Positions 1-10,179 are shown, counted from the stretch's first letter. The stretch is 64,000 nt of DNA from DYRG01 sp041161065 (GCA_041161065.1 JBEAVE010000007.1:4652-68651), one strand, 5' to 3'. A program made the numbers and translations. The notes: generated by a model not told the origin, from the sequence alone.

Positions 1-78
1 AGGTGGAATAAAATGTATCCCCGCTGCTAAAAAAAAGCCACTCGCGCCGATAAATAAAAAACGAATTTCTCTTGACAT
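1..78 (-). CDS. Partial membrane protein, N-terminus only
   Basis: An open frame starts with ATG at position 78 on the minus strand and runs off the window edge after 26 codons. The readable peptide has a short polar start (MSREIR) followed by a hydrophobic Gly/Ala/Phe-rich stretch, as in the first transmembrane helix of a transporter or other inner-membrane protein. Only a weak AAGG-like ribosome site precedes it. The family cannot be named from 26 residues. It is divergent from the sensor kinase gene at 209. Confidence 0.4.
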   Translation of the reverse strand, partial: MSREIRFLFIGASGFFLAAGIHFIPP

Positions 79-102
79 TTCAATAAGATACCTTGTTACA
101 AT
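72..102 (+). promoter_or_regulatory. Probable sigma-70 promoter for the sensor kinase at 209
   Basis: TTGACA at 72-77 and TACAAT at 97-102 are separated by 19 nt. A TG one base upstream of the -10 makes it an extended -10 element. The -35 overlaps the start of the divergent partial gene. Confidence 0.5.
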
Positions 103-208
103 AACTAAAAATATGGACAAATGCAGCTAGATTTGACAACGTTGTCTGAAATGCAACAAAATAAGCCAATTAAAGCGATTCAAAATAACAAAATCGAGGA
201 GATTTTCA

Positions 209-2578
209 ATGATTTTTCAAGACTCTCACCATCGGCTAACATTCACCTATATTCTAGCACTTTCTTTAGTGGCAATTCTAACAATTGCAAGCCAGTTGTT
301 AATTCACCATACCTTAGAAATTCAAGCAAATGATTCTCGCGTTATTAATATTTCTGGGCGACAAAGAATGCTCAGCCAACGCATTACAAAAACCGCTTTG
401 CTTATCAAAAATGCTCAACAAGAAACCCAAAAAGCTCATTTCTTAGAAACATTCAAAAAGATTGTTACATTATGGCAAAAATCTCATTTAGGCTTGCAAT
501 TTAGCGATACGGATTTGCAATTGCCCGGAAGAAATAGTGAATCCATTACGGCGATGTTCTCACGCATTCAACCCCATTATGAAGCCATTATTCAAGCAGC
601 TCAAATCATTTTAGATAACGCCCATCAAACCATTCCAGAAGAGGCATTTCAAACCATTTTAGAAAACGAAAACCAGTTTCTAACATGGATGGATAAAATC
701 ACTTTTCAATATGACGATGAAGCAAAACAACGGGTCAATTCTATTCAACGTATTGAAATGACTTTAATGCTTGTTACTTTATTTCTTTTGTTATTAGAAG
801 CCTTCTTTATTTTTCGACCCGCTGCTAAAGCCATTGCTCGACAAATTGAAATCATTAAACAAACCGAAGAAGAAAAGATTCAAGCACAGCAAAAACTAAT
901 CGTTCAATTAGAGGAATATCGTCAATTGCAACAACGCATTAATCAAGATTTAGAAATCAAAGTGAAAGAAAGAACCGCCGCCATTACTGAGCAAAATCGT
1001 CATATTCTAACCCAATCAGAACAACTTCGCCTTGCAAAACAACAAGCTGAATCGGCAAACATCGCCAAAAGCCAATTCATTGCAAATATGAGCCACGAAT
1101 TACGCACACCTTTGAATGCAATTATTGGTTACAGCGAAATTTTAGCAGAGGAAGCGGCTGAATCAGGCGACCCCAGTTGGACGGCAGATTTGAACAAAAT
1201 TAAAATCGCTGGAAAACATTTGTTGAATTTAATTAACGACATTTTAGATATTGCAAAAATTGAAGCAGGAAAAATGGAAGTATTGCCTGAAAATTTTGAT
1301 CTAACAGAATTGATAGAAGAAATCCGTATTGGTATTGAACCACTTGTTCGCAAAAATAATAATCTACTTGTGGTAGAAACTTCGCCACAATTACAACAAG
1401 AACCATTGGTTTGTACTGATATAACAAAACTGCGCCAAATTTTATTGAATTTATTGAGCAACGCATCTAAATTTACTGATCAAGGTACAATTACGTTAAG
1501 CTCAAATATTGAAATTGATGGAAATAATAGAATGTTGGTATTAAGCGTTAAAGATAGTGGCATTGGAATTCCTGAAGATCATCAAAAGAAACTATTTCAA
1601 AATTTTGTTCAAGCAGATGGTTCTACGACTCGAAAATATGGAGGAACAGGTTTAGGATTAGCGATTACGAAAAAGTTTTGTGAAATGTTAGGCGGTGAAA
1701 TTAGTATGGAAAGCCAAATGAATAGAGGAACAACCTTTACTATTCGTTTGCCTGCTCTGATAGAAAAAGGAGATAATTCAGAAATAAAAACCCGCACATT
1801 ATTAACAAAGCCTAAAACAGTTACTGCAATGAATAATAAGCCAAAAGTATTGATTATTGATGATGATAAAAATGCACGAGAGCTATTTCGCATTCATTTG
1901 TCGAGATTAGGTTATGAAATCCTCGAAGCGGAGAACGGTGTATCGGGTTTGGCAATAGCTTATCGTGAGAAACCTAGTGTTATTATTTTAGATGTTATAA
2001 TGCCCGATTTAGATGGTTGGGGCGTATTGGCGCAATTAAAGAACGATCCCATTTTATCTACGATTCCTGTTGTTATGGCATCGATTGTAGAAAATCGTCC
2101 TTTAGCTTATGCGTTGGGGGCGGCAGAATTTGTAAATAAACCCATAGAACGTTTAACATTAGAAGATACCGTAAGAAAGTGTTTAACTTCAAATGAAATG
2201 CTCACGGTTTTGATCGTGGAAGATGATGAATTAACCCGTTCAATGTTGAGTGCATTATTAACAAAGAAAGGTTGGCATATTAGAACTGCTGTAAATGGTG
2301 CAGAGGCATTAGAATCTGTGAAAGAACTTACGCCCGATTTGATTTTATTAGATTTAATGATGCCGGAGGTTGATGGGTTTGAGTTTCTCAAAACATTGAG
2401 AACAGAAACGCAATGGCAAACCATTCCTGTTGTGGTGCTCACGGCGAGAAACCTTTCTGAAACTGAACGTAATGCGCTGGCAAATGATGCTCAAAATATT
2501 TTGCAAAAAGGGGCGTATGATAAAGATTATTTATTAGAGCAAATTCGTTTGTTGGTGGGAGAAAAATTGCATTTCTAA
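209..2578 (+). CDS. Hybrid sensor histidine kinase with PilJ-type sensor and two receiver domains
   Basis: Inner-membrane signalling protein of 789 aa. Helix 1 is at about 11-31. A periplasmic part with the motif NISGRQRMLSQR (47-58) is typical of PilJ/NarX-like sensor domains, and helix 2 is at about 184-203. A coiled coil (210-285) leads to the kinase core: H-box SHELRTP with His296, an N-box (LLSNASKF), KDSGIGIP and GGTGLGLAIT. Two receiver domains follow (about 546-660 and 667-785), each with a phospho-acceptor Asp in LDVIMPD or LDLMMPE (about 595 and 714). GAGGAG lies 7 nt before the ATG, which supports this start. The 3' end overlaps convergent nikR by 4 bp. The ligand is unknown, and no dedicated output regulator sits next to it. 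Confidence 0.9.
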   Translation: MIFQDSHHRLTFTYILALSLVAILTIASQLLIHHTLEIQANDSRVINISGRQRMLSQRITKTALLIKNAQQETQKAHFLETFKKIVTLWQKSHLGLQFSDTDLQLPGRNSESITAMFSRIQPHYEAIIQAAQIILDNAHQTIPEEAFQTILENENQFLTWMDKITFQYDDEAKQRVNSIQRIEMTLMLVTLFLLLLEAFFIFRPAAKAIARQIEIIKQTEEEKIQAQQKLIVQLEEYRQLQQRINQDLEIKVKERTAAITEQNRHILTQSEQLRLAKQQAESANIAKSQFIANMSHELRTPLNAIIGYSEILAEEAAESGDPSWTADLNKIKIAGKHLLNLINDILDIAKIEAGKMEVLPENFDLTELIEEIRIGIEPLVRKNNNLLVVETSPQLQQEPLVCTDITKLRQILLNLLSNASKFTDQGTITLSSNIEIDGNNRMLVLSVKDSGIGIPEDHQKKLFQNFVQADGSTTRKYGGTGLGLAITKKFCEMLGGEISMESQMNRGTTFTIRLPALIEKGDNSEIKTRTLLTKPKTVTAMNNKPKVLIIDDDKNARELFRIHLSRLGYEILEAENGVSGLAIAYREKPSVIILDVIMPDLDGWGVLAQLKNDPILSTIPVVMASIVENRPLAYALGAAEFVNKPIERLTLEDTVRKCLTSNEMLTVLIVEDDELTRSMLSALLTKKGWHIRTAVNGAEALESVKELTPDLILLDLMMPEVDGFEFLKTLRTETQWQTIPVVVLTARNLSETERNALANDAQNILQKGAYDKDYLLEQIRLLVGEKLHF

Positions 2579-3003
2579 ACGGGTAATTTGGTGGTTTTGG
2601 TGAGTTTTGCTGCTTTCACGCCACGCAATCCGCTAATTTCTCCACTTAATTGTTCAATTTCTCGGGGTTTTCCTTTCAAAATAATGGTTTCTAAACACAA
2701 ATCATGATATAAATGAACATGGGTTGTGCATAAAATATGGACGTAGCTATCATGTTGAATAGACATGATTTTTTGAGCAAGTTCGCGCTGATGATGATCG
2801 TAAGTCAAAGTCAAAACACCAAACACGTCAGCGGTTTCATCTTGCCATTCATTTTCAATAAGTTTCTCACGAATTAAATCCCGAATAAATTCAGATCGAG
2901 AACTATAACCTAATTGAGAAACTTGCAAATCTAGCATTTCTGACAGCGTTTGCGGCAAAGAAATACTAAAACGAATAGTTGCTTCTTCTTTTGAATGCGT
3001 CAT
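2575..3003 (-). CDS. nikR: Nickel-responsive regulator NikR
   Basis: 142-aa cytoplasmic transcription factor. The N-terminal ribbon-helix-helix (about 8-52, RFSISLPQTLSEMLD) binds DNA and the C-terminal ACT-like domain binds Ni(II). The metal ligands are recognisable: His84, then His95-Val-His97, then Cys103. This spacing is identical to His76/His87/His89/Cys95 of E. coli NikR. Known family members repress nickel uptake genes. No nikABCDE or other nickel transporter is in the window, so its target is elsewhere or is the divergent gene at 3080. It starts 76 bp from that divergent gene and ends convergently, overlapping the kinase gene by 4 bp. Confidence 0.9.
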   Translation of the reverse strand: MTHSKEEATIRFSISLPQTLSEMLDLQVSQLGYSSRSEFIRDLIREKLIENEWQDETADVFGVLTLTYDHHQRELAQKIMSIQHDSYVHILCTTHVHLYHDLCLETIILKGKPREIEQLSGEISGLRGVKAAKLTKTTKLPV

Positions 3004-3079
3004 TATAAAACCTCTAATAGTTTGGAATCCCGCTAAAATATGCTAATATGCAACGTTTTTATTCGTCTCTTTGGACGTT

Positions 3080-3838
3080 ATGCTCGCTTACTTAGAACTC
3101 ATTTTATATAAAACTTACGCCGATCTCAAAGCCGAAACCGAACGCACTTATTTAGGGTTTCTTTGGTGGATTTTTGAACCGATTTTGTTCATGAGCGTGT
3201 TCTATTTTGTATTTGGCGTATTACAAAAACAACCCGTCCCTAATTTCGTTTCTTTCTTATTGGTGGGATTAGTCACTTGGGAATGGTTTAAAGCCTGCGT
3301 TTCTCACGGTTCGTCGGTTATTTACGGTCAATACGGATTGATGCAACACATTCATTTACCTAAAATATTATTTCCCATTATTTTAATTTTAACCGATAGT
3401 TTTAAGTTTGCCTTCGTATTTAGTTTGTTACTTATTTATTTGTGGACAAGCGGTTTTAGTATTAATATTGCTTACCTTTCTTTACCCGTCGTATTATTCA
3501 CAGAATTGCTTTTTACAATGGCGATTACCTTTTGGGTTGCTGCAATCGTTCCTTTCGTGCCCGATTTACGATTTGTTATCGATAATCTTCTAACAGCAGT
3601 ATTTATGATTTCAGGCGTTTTCTTTAGCGCAGCACAAATGACCGAAGGCGTGCAATTCTACTTTTATTTGAATCCAATGGCAAATCTAATTGAAGATTAT
3701 CGTAAGATTTTGTTACATGGGGAATTTCCTGATTGGTCGAGCTTAATGATCATTAACGCAGTTGCTCTATTGGGTATTTTAACAGCAATGCGCGTGATTC
3801 GGCGTTTTGAATACATTTATCCAAAGATTACACCCTAA
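3080..3838 (+). CDS. ABC-2 type permease, polysaccharide/O-antigen export family (KpsM/Wzm-like)
   Basis: About 252 aa with six hydrophobic segments. The N-terminal pattern (YADLKAETERTYLGFLWWIFEPILFM) is typical of the ABC2_membrane subunits that export capsule or O-antigen. It pairs with the ATPase at 3838, whose ATG overlaps this stop by 1 nt (TAATG). I chose the ATG at 3080. A TTG three codons upstream (3071) is possible, since neither has a strong ribosome site. No glycosyltransferase or polysaccharide gene lies nearby, so the exported glycan is unknown. The divergent neighbour is nikR. Confidence 0.82.
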   Translation: MLAYLELILYKTYADLKAETERTYLGFLWWIFEPILFMSVFYFVFGVLQKQPVPNFVSFLLVGLVTWEWFKACVSHGSSVIYGQYGLMQHIHLPKILFPIILILTDSFKFAFVFSLLLIYLWTSGFSINIAYLSLPVVLFTELLFTMAITFWVAAIVPFVPDLRFVIDNLLTAVFMISGVFFSAAQMTEGVQFYFYLNPMANLIEDYRKILLHGEFPDWSSLMIINAVALLGILTAMRVIRRFEYIYPKITP

Positions 3839-4542
3839 TGAAAAAAATTATTTCTTTATGCGATGTTGGCATTTGTTATCGTAAGAAACGTGGGATTTTT
3901 GGTGAACCTTTCTGGGCACTAAAGAAAGTTTCTTTTGATTTATTTCAAGGAGAAACCCTCGGCGTGATTGGAAGAAATGGCGCAGGCAAAAGCACATTAA
4001 TGCGGATTATGTCGGGGATTGTTAAACCAGATTGTGGGCATTTCACCAATTACGGTTATCGGGTTTCTCTTTTGTCATTGCAACTGGGTTTCATTTCCTA
4101 TTTAACAGGGCGAGAAAACGCGATTTTAGGCGGTATGTTGATGGGTTTGAGACGTAAAGAAATTGAATCAAAAATACCCGCGATTCATGCCTTTTCTGAA
4201 CTGGGTGATTTCTTTGATAAACCGATCAATACTTATTCTTCAGGCATGAGTGCGCGATTGGGTTTCTCGGTGGCATTTCAAGTTGATCCCGATGTTCTAT
4301 TAATTGACGAGGTTTTAGGGGTTGGTGATGAAGAGTTTCGCGCGAAATCAACACACGTTATGCAAGAGCGGATTCGTAATGATAACAAAACCGTCGTTTT
4401 TATTTCTCATGATGCTCGATTAATTGAAAAACTTTGTGATCGAGTAGTGTGGATAGAAAATGGTGAAAGTAAAATGGAAGGAAAACCCGAACAAGTTGTT
4501 CAAGAATATCACCGCTATTTACATAGCAACTCACAAAAATAA
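3838..4542 (+). CDS. ABC transporter ATPase of polysaccharide export (KpsT/Wzt-like)
   Basis: 234-aa nucleotide-binding subunit, partner of the permease just upstream. Walker A GRNGAGKST is at 45-53, the signature SSGMS at 134-138, Walker B VLLIDE at 153-158 and the switch His at 191. The short length and lack of a C-terminal carbohydrate-binding extension make it closer to KpsT than to the long Wzt type. Its start overlaps the previous stop, and its own stop overlaps the next ATG (TAATG), so translation of 3080-5753 is probably coupled. Confidence 0.85.
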   Translation: MKKIISLCDVGICYRKKRGIFGEPFWALKKVSFDLFQGETLGVIGRNGAGKSTLMRIMSGIVKPDCGHFTNYGYRVSLLSLQLGFISYLTGRENAILGGMLMGLRRKEIESKIPAIHAFSELGDFFDKPINTYSSGMSARLGFSVAFQVDPDVLLIDEVLGVGDEEFRAKSTHVMQERIRNDNKTVVFISHDARLIEKLCDRVVWIENGESKMEGKPEQVVQEYHRYLHSNSQK

Positions 4543-5753
4543 TGGCTACACATCAATTTAATTACCAAGCCTGCGACGTTCAAGGAAAATTGCATAAAGG
4601 ACAGCTTAATGCAGAAACCGAACAAGAGGTTGTTTCTTTGTTGCAAGCGCGTCAATTAATTCCTATTCAAATTGAAATCACCAGCAATACTACTCATGCT
4701 TTTACATGGGGTAAGAAAACGGTTTCAAATAAAGAAGTTATTGAATTTACAACGGGATTATGTACGCTTGTAGAATCTCACGTTCCTTTGGATAGAGCAT
4801 TGGGGTTATTAGAAAACCTCACTGAGAAACCCGTGATGCAAACATTAATTGCCGATTTGCGCAGAGAAATTAAGGACGGACATTCTTTAGCAGACGCATT
4901 ACAAAATCGCCCCGAAATCTTTTCAAAAATGTATATCAACATTGTTCACGCAGGTGAGGAAGGTGGGATATTAGAAAAGCTCCTGCCCCGTATGGCAAAA
5001 TTCTTAGAAGAAGCAGAGGAATCTCGCCGCATTTTGATTTCTGCAATGGTTTATCCCATGATTTTATTGGTGGTAGGCATTCTAAGTGTAATGGCGTTAA
5101 TGATTTTTGTTGTACCACAGTTTGCAACCTTATTTGAAGATATGGGTTCAGCTATGCCTGAATCGGCGGCGATTTTGTTAGGATTAAGTGCTTGGTTGAA
5201 ACATTACGGATGGACATTGTTATTTGTCCCGCCCTTTTTGTGGTACGCTTGGAAATACTTAGATACCACCCCAGATTTACGATTACAACGCGATGAATTT
5301 TTATTACAACTTCCTATCTTTGGAAACATTTTACGCGAATCAGAAAGCTCGCGATTTTGTAGAACATTAGGTGCATTGCTAGGGTCTGGAATTCCTCTAT
5401 TAAAAGCCTTACACATTGCTCGAGGTGTTATGGAGAACCAAGTCTTAGCAGACAGTTTAGAACAAGTTGAGGAATCGGTAAGACGCGGCATTAGTTTGGG
5501 CAAAGCATTATTAAACACCGCGCAGTTTCCCGTTCTATTACCGCAATTGGTTATTGTCGGTGAAGAATCAGGCAAAACAGCCACTATTTTAGACAAACTC
5601 GCAGAGTCTTTTGATAGCAATGTTCGTCGTCAAACAAGTCGTTTAGTTTCTTTAGTAGAACCGTTGCTGATTGTTTCATTAGGCATCATTGTCGGTTCGG
5701 TTGTAATTATTATGTTATCTGCGATTTTTAGCCTTAATGATGTTAAACTTTAA
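4542..5753 (+). CDS. gspF: Type II secretion inner-membrane platform protein GspF
   Basis: 403 aa, the normal length for GspF/PilC. Two T2SF cytoplasmic domains (about 66-190 and 270-392) contain the paired motifs SHVPLDRALGLL and SGIPLLKALHIA. Membrane helices are at about 168-190, 210-236 and 372-397. The protein forms the inner-membrane platform under the pseudopilus. A secretin gene follows 17 bp later, which favours GspF over the pilus paralogue PilC. The stop of the ABC ATPase overlaps its ATG. The rest of the gsp operon is not here; gspK is 28 kb away on the other strand. Confidence 0.87.
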   Translation: MATHQFNYQACDVQGKLHKGQLNAETEQEVVSLLQARQLIPIQIEITSNTTHAFTWGKKTVSNKEVIEFTTGLCTLVESHVPLDRALGLLENLTEKPVMQTLIADLRREIKDGHSLADALQNRPEIFSKMYINIVHAGEEGGILEKLLPRMAKFLEEAEESRRILISAMVYPMILLVVGILSVMALMIFVVPQFATLFEDMGSAMPESAAILLGLSAWLKHYGWTLLFVPPFLWYAWKYLDTTPDLRLQRDEFLLQLPIFGNILRESESSRFCRTLGALLGSGIPLLKALHIARGVMENQVLADSLEQVEESVRRGISLGKALLNTAQFPVLLPQLVIVGEESGKTATILDKLAESFDSNVRRQTSRLVSLVEPLLIVSLGIIVGSVVIIMLSAIFSLNDVKL

Positions 5754-5770
5754 CGTATTGGAATCTTTGT

Positions 5771-7945
5771 ATGTATTGTAGATTAGAAAAGTTGTGGATT
5801 TTCTTAGCTGTTAGTAGTTTGACAGCCTGTGTTGCACCGATTACAACACCTAAAGAAAATGATTTGATGGATTTAGATATTCCAAGCGCACCGCCTTTGA
5901 TTAAAAATGCGGAAAATATTCCAACCTTAAATGCGGGAACAACGACCTCACAAAAAAAGGTTATTGATAGCGTAGGAAAAATCCCCGAAATTTCTCCCCA
6001 TCGTCCAAAACAACCTCCCTTAAAAACAACCAAATTAACAGATGATTTAATTGGTTTGAATCTTGAGCAAGTTGAACTGCGGGCAGTCTTTGAATTATTA
6101 GCAGATGCACTAAATATTACCATTGCAATTGATTCGTCGATTGCGGATAAAGTAACCGTGAGAACCGCGCCTGATAAATCCTTAACGCAAGATGATTTGT
6201 GGGCTTTATTGCAAATCTTATTGGCAGAAAACAATGTTACAATGGAAAAAAAGGGTAATGTTTATCATTTGAAAAAAGAGAAACATACCTTACCTGATGC
6301 GATTGGTAGCAAAAAAGATAAGTTAGCAAATAGTAATTCTCCAGAAATCTTACAAATTACCCCTTTGCGTTATATTACGGTGGATTCTGCATTGACGGCG
6401 TTGAAACCAATGGTTGAACCCGAAGGACGTTTGTTGGTTATTTCAAATTTGAATGTTTTAGGCATTGTAACGTCACCAGAGAAACTCGGGCGAATTAACA
6501 AATTATTAGCATTATTAGATGCCGATCCTTTTGTTCATCGTGGAATTCGTTTATTTAGATTACAAAATGCGAAATCTAGCGAAGCAAAAACCGATTTAGA
6601 TAAAATATTACAAGCAGTAGAAGGCAAAATGCCTGCGTTTGAAATTATCGCATTGGATCGGATTAATGCGTTATTGGTTATTTCTCCACCTCAACGAGGA
6701 TTTGAAGAGGTTGCAAGATGGGTTGAAATAGTCGATGAACGTAACGAAGCTGGCGGTGAGCAAATCTTTATTTATCGGGTGAGAAACTTAAAAGCGACAA
6801 CGTTAGCAACCACGTTGAAAGATGTGTTTCGAACTGATGGTAAAGAAACCCCTAAAACGCCCGTTAAAGACCCCAATAAACCCGATGAAAAACAACCCGA
6901 TAAACCGTTAGAAAATAAACTTGAGCAACCAACACCTTTTCAACCCAATAATCCCCAATCAACAGCGACGGCTGCTAATTTGAAAATCAATATTGTTGCT
7001 GATGAGGAAACGAATAGTTTGTTGATTAGATCAACTCCCAGAGATTATCGCCATTTATTAAGTACCATTGCAATGTTGGATAATTTGCCGCGCGAAGTAA
7101 TGATTAATGTCGTTGTTGCAGAAGTAGAACTAACGGAAGGAAATCAGTTTGGAATTGATTGGTATAGTTTATTTAATAAAGGTACGAAAGGATTTATTGG
7201 AACTGATTTCAAAGTTCCGGGTTCAGCGGGTGTTACAAATAGTCTCCCAACTCGAAGTGATAATGGATTAGTTGTAAGTTATATTACGGGGTCAATTAGT
7301 GGGGTTCTAAATGCGCTTAATACGGAAGGAAGAGTTGAACTATTATCTCGCCCGTCATTGTTAGTCAAAAACAATCAAGAAGCGACGATAAATGTGGGTT
7401 CAGATGAGCCGACAATTACCCGTATGAATCAAACCCAAACAGGGATAAGTACAGGGGTAACAACTTCTAATGAAGTACAATATAGAAAAACGGGGATTAT
7501 TTTGAAAGTAAAACCGCAAATTAATGAAGATGGAATTGTTAATATGACGGTGAAACAAGAGGTTTCTGCATTGGGTGCGGATCGGACGGCAGAAAAGTTA
7601 CCTTCTTTTAGGCAGCGCGTTATTGATACGTCATTAGTTGTGCGTGATGGAACGGCGGTTGTAATGGGGGGCTTAATTCAAACATCGACAAATGATAGCA
7701 ATGAAGGAATTCCTCTCTTAAAAGATGTGCCTGTTTTAGGTAAGTTGTTCCAAAGTCAAAGTAAGAGTCGAACGCGCACAGAATTGGTTGTTATCATTGT
7801 GCCACAGGTTATTCACCCCGATAATGATAATCGTGAATATGTACTTCAATTTCGCGATAGAATGAGTGAGGTAAAACGCCTAATGGAAGAAGATGCCATT
7901 CCTATGGTTGTCAATACGCAACCTGTTATCAAACTTGAACAATAA
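5771..7945 (+). CDS. gspD: Type II secretion outer-membrane secretin GspD (lipoprotein form)
   Basis: 724 aa. The signal peptide ends in a lipobox (SLTAC, Cys20), so it is probably lipidated. An N0-like domain (about 95-172) and N1/N2/N3 ring domains follow. A Lys/Pro-rich low-complexity linker sits at about 357-397 inside the N3 region. The C-terminal secretin pore (about 500-690) contains LLSRPSLLVKNNQEA and VVMGGLIQ. It forms the multimeric exit channel for folded proteins. There is no AMIN domain, which argues against PilQ. The ribosome site is weak, so coupling to gspF is likely. A lipidated secretin may reach the outer membrane without a separate pilotin. Confidence 0.88.
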   Translation: MYCRLEKLWIFLAVSSLTACVAPITTPKENDLMDLDIPSAPPLIKNAENIPTLNAGTTTSQKKVIDSVGKIPEISPHRPKQPPLKTTKLTDDLIGLNLEQVELRAVFELLADALNITIAIDSSIADKVTVRTAPDKSLTQDDLWALLQILLAENNVTMEKKGNVYHLKKEKHTLPDAIGSKKDKLANSNSPEILQITPLRYITVDSALTALKPMVEPEGRLLVISNLNVLGIVTSPEKLGRINKLLALLDADPFVHRGIRLFRLQNAKSSEAKTDLDKILQAVEGKMPAFEIIALDRINALLVISPPQRGFEEVARWVEIVDERNEAGGEQIFIYRVRNLKATTLATTLKDVFRTDGKETPKTPVKDPNKPDEKQPDKPLENKLEQPTPFQPNNPQSTATAANLKINIVADEETNSLLIRSTPRDYRHLLSTIAMLDNLPREVMINVVVAEVELTEGNQFGIDWYSLFNKGTKGFIGTDFKVPGSAGVTNSLPTRSDNGLVVSYITGSISGVLNALNTEGRVELLSRPSLLVKNNQEATINVGSDEPTITRMNQTQTGISTGVTTSNEVQYRKTGIILKVKPQINEDGIVNMTVKQEVSALGADRTAEKLPSFRQRVIDTSLVVRDGTAVVMGGLIQTSTNDSNEGIPLLKDVPVLGKLFQSQSKSRTRTELVVIIVPQVIHPDNDNREYVLQFRDRMSEVKRLMEEDAIPMVVNTQPVIKLEQ

Positions 7946-7962
7946 TTTTTGAGGAACTTGTT

Positions 7963-10179
7963 ATGAAATACGATTATCTTGTACTCATCATGATGGGTTT
8001 CTGTGTGCAAGCAATGGCTGATAACACACCTTTGTGTCGTTCAATGGAAGGTTTTATGCCAACTCGCCCAAATTTGCCGAAATTTCAAGATGATAATTAT
8101 CGCTTAAGTGCTAATCACGCCGATATTCAAGAAATAAATGGTACTAAACATTACTTGTTTAGTGATGATGTTTTGCTGCAATATCAACAACGTACCGCCC
8201 GCGCCGATCAAGCAACGTATCGAGAAGATACGGCATTATTAACGGCAGAAGGAAATGTTACTTTGTGGGATAACCAATTGATTGTACAGGCAAAAAAAGC
8301 AAATATTCGCGCCGATCACACCGGTGAAGCCTTCGATATGCAGTATTGGTTGCCCAAACGTCGAGGGCATGGAGAAGCCCTTTCTGCGGAGCGTTTGAAT
8401 TCAGAACAAATTAGATTGCAAGATACCCGTTACACAACCTGTGATCCAAATGAGGAAACATGGCGATTGCAAGGTAAAGAAATTGATTTGAATTTCAAAG
8501 AAGATCAAGGGGTAGCAAGAGATGTTTCATTGCGCATTAAAAATGTACCTGTTCTTTATCTACCTTATTTGAGTTTTCCTTTAAGTGACAAAAGAAAAAG
8601 TGGGTTTCTTATGCCATCGGGTGGTTATTCTAAAAATAGAGGAATTGAAATCAATACGCCTTATTATTTCAATCTTGCACCTAATTATGATGCAACATTA
8701 ACCCCGCGTTTAATGACCAAACGGGGCTTAATGCTAGAAAGCGAATTTCGGTATTTGACAGAAACCTCTCGCGGTAAAATAATCAGTGAATATTTGTCTA
8801 ATGATCGTGAGGAAATAAATCATAGCAACCGTTATTTCTGGCAATTAAAAAATACCACTAAATTTAATCCGCAATGGACAGGTGAAATTTATTACAATAA
8901 AACCTCTGATGCGCATTATTTTGAGCATTTTGGGACAACCCCAGAAGTCAATAATATTACGCATTTGGAACAGCGCGGAGATTTGAAATTTCAAAACAAT
9001 TTGTGGCGTTTCACGGGGAGAGCACAGCGTTACCAAACTTTATTGGAAAACCTAAATACAAAACCTTATGAACGTTTGCCACAGTTGCTCGCTGAAACCG
9101 TGCAAACAAAACGTAATAATCAATTATATTTTCAAACGAATGCAGAATATGTACATTTTAATCGTGATGATAAAGAAGCGATTAATGGACAACGGAGCAA
9201 CTTTACGTCTGCAATTAGCTATCCTTTTAAGAAACTCGCGGGTTTTTTTGAACCCAAATTGCGTCTTGACTACACGAATTATCAATTAGAAAACGCACCG
9301 ACTGAAAACCGTTTTTTATATAGTACAAGTATTGATGGTGGTTTGTTTTTTGAACGGAGCATGGATTTCAATAATACCCCATTATTACAAACCTTAGAAC
9401 CGCGTTTGTTTTATTTGTATCGCCCTTATAAAGATCAAAAGAACTTACCGATTTATGATACCGCAGAAACCGACTTTTCTTTTAATCAATTGTTTAGAGA
9501 TAATCGTTTTAGTGGAACTGATCGGTTGAGTGATGAAAATAGGATTGCAACAAGCCTTACAACTCGCTTTTTGGATCAAGGAAATGGTGAGGAATATTTG
9601 AGAGCAAGTGTCGGGCAGATTTATTATTTTGAGAAACCACAAGTTACTTTACCCACACAAACCCATTTTATTAAAGATAATATTTCTGATTTATTGGAAG
9701 AAGTTTCTTTGCGTTTGTCTAAAGATTTCACGGTTAGTCAAAGCGTACAATGGAATCCTCAACAGAGAGAAACTATTAAAAGTACCGCTCGTTTAAGTTA
9801 TCAACCTTCTGGGCAAAATTCGGTAATCAATGTGGCGCATCGAATGCGTAAAGATTTAGCAGAGAAAATGAATCAAACTGATATTTCTTGGTTCTTACCC
9901 GTGACTAATTATTGGCGGGTTTTAGGACGCTGGAATTATTCATTAGAAAATCACAAACATTTAGAAACCTTTGCTGGATTTGAATATGAAAGCTGTTGTT
10001 GGGCATTACGTTTAGTTGGTCGACGCTATTTACAAAATGCGCAAAATGATTATAGCAACGGGATTTATTTGCAGTTTGAATTCAAAGGATTAGGTGGAAC
10101 AGGCAAAACAACCAACACCTTTCTACAACAAAGCATTTCTGGATTTCATTCTCCTTTAGAAGAAGGGATAAGAAAGTAA
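7963..10179 (+). CDS. lptD: LPS assembly outer-membrane protein LptD
   Basis: 738 aa. The signal peptide (about 1-19) is followed by an OstA/LptA-like periplasmic domain (about 45-150, ADIQEING...YQQRTARADQA) and a large beta-barrel. It inserts lipopolysaccharide into the outer leaflet with LptE. The four conserved cysteines of the LptD disulfide switch can be seen: Cys25, Cys about 163 (TTCDP) and the adjacent pair at about 679-680 (ESCCWA). The start has TTGAGGAA upstream. Its stop overlaps the ATG of ccoS. Genes usually next to lptD (surA, pdxA, rsmA) are absent; here it follows gspD. Confidence 0.92.
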   Translation: MKYDYLVLIMMGFCVQAMADNTPLCRSMEGFMPTRPNLPKFQDDNYRLSANHADIQEINGTKHYLFSDDVLLQYQQRTARADQATYREDTALLTAEGNVTLWDNQLIVQAKKANIRADHTGEAFDMQYWLPKRRGHGEALSAERLNSEQIRLQDTRYTTCDPNEETWRLQGKEIDLNFKEDQGVARDVSLRIKNVPVLYLPYLSFPLSDKRKSGFLMPSGGYSKNRGIEINTPYYFNLAPNYDATLTPRLMTKRGLMLESEFRYLTETSRGKIISEYLSNDREEINHSNRYFWQLKNTTKFNPQWTGEIYYNKTSDAHYFEHFGTTPEVNNITHLEQRGDLKFQNNLWRFTGRAQRYQTLLENLNTKPYERLPQLLAETVQTKRNNQLYFQTNAEYVHFNRDDKEAINGQRSNFTSAISYPFKKLAGFFEPKLRLDYTNYQLENAPTENRFLYSTSIDGGLFFERSMDFNNTPLLQTLEPRLFYLYRPYKDQKNLPIYDTAETDFSFNQLFRDNRFSGTDRLSDENRIATSLTTRFLDQGNGEEYLRASVGQIYYFEKPQVTLPTQTHFIKDNISDLLEEVSLRLSKDFTVSQSVQWNPQQRETIKSTARLSYQPSGQNSVINVAHRMRKDLAEKMNQTDISWFLPVTNYWRVLGRWNYSLENHKHLETFAGFEYESCCWALRLVGRRYLQNAQNDYSNGIYLQFEFKGLGGTGKTTNTFLQQSISGFHSPLEEGIRK

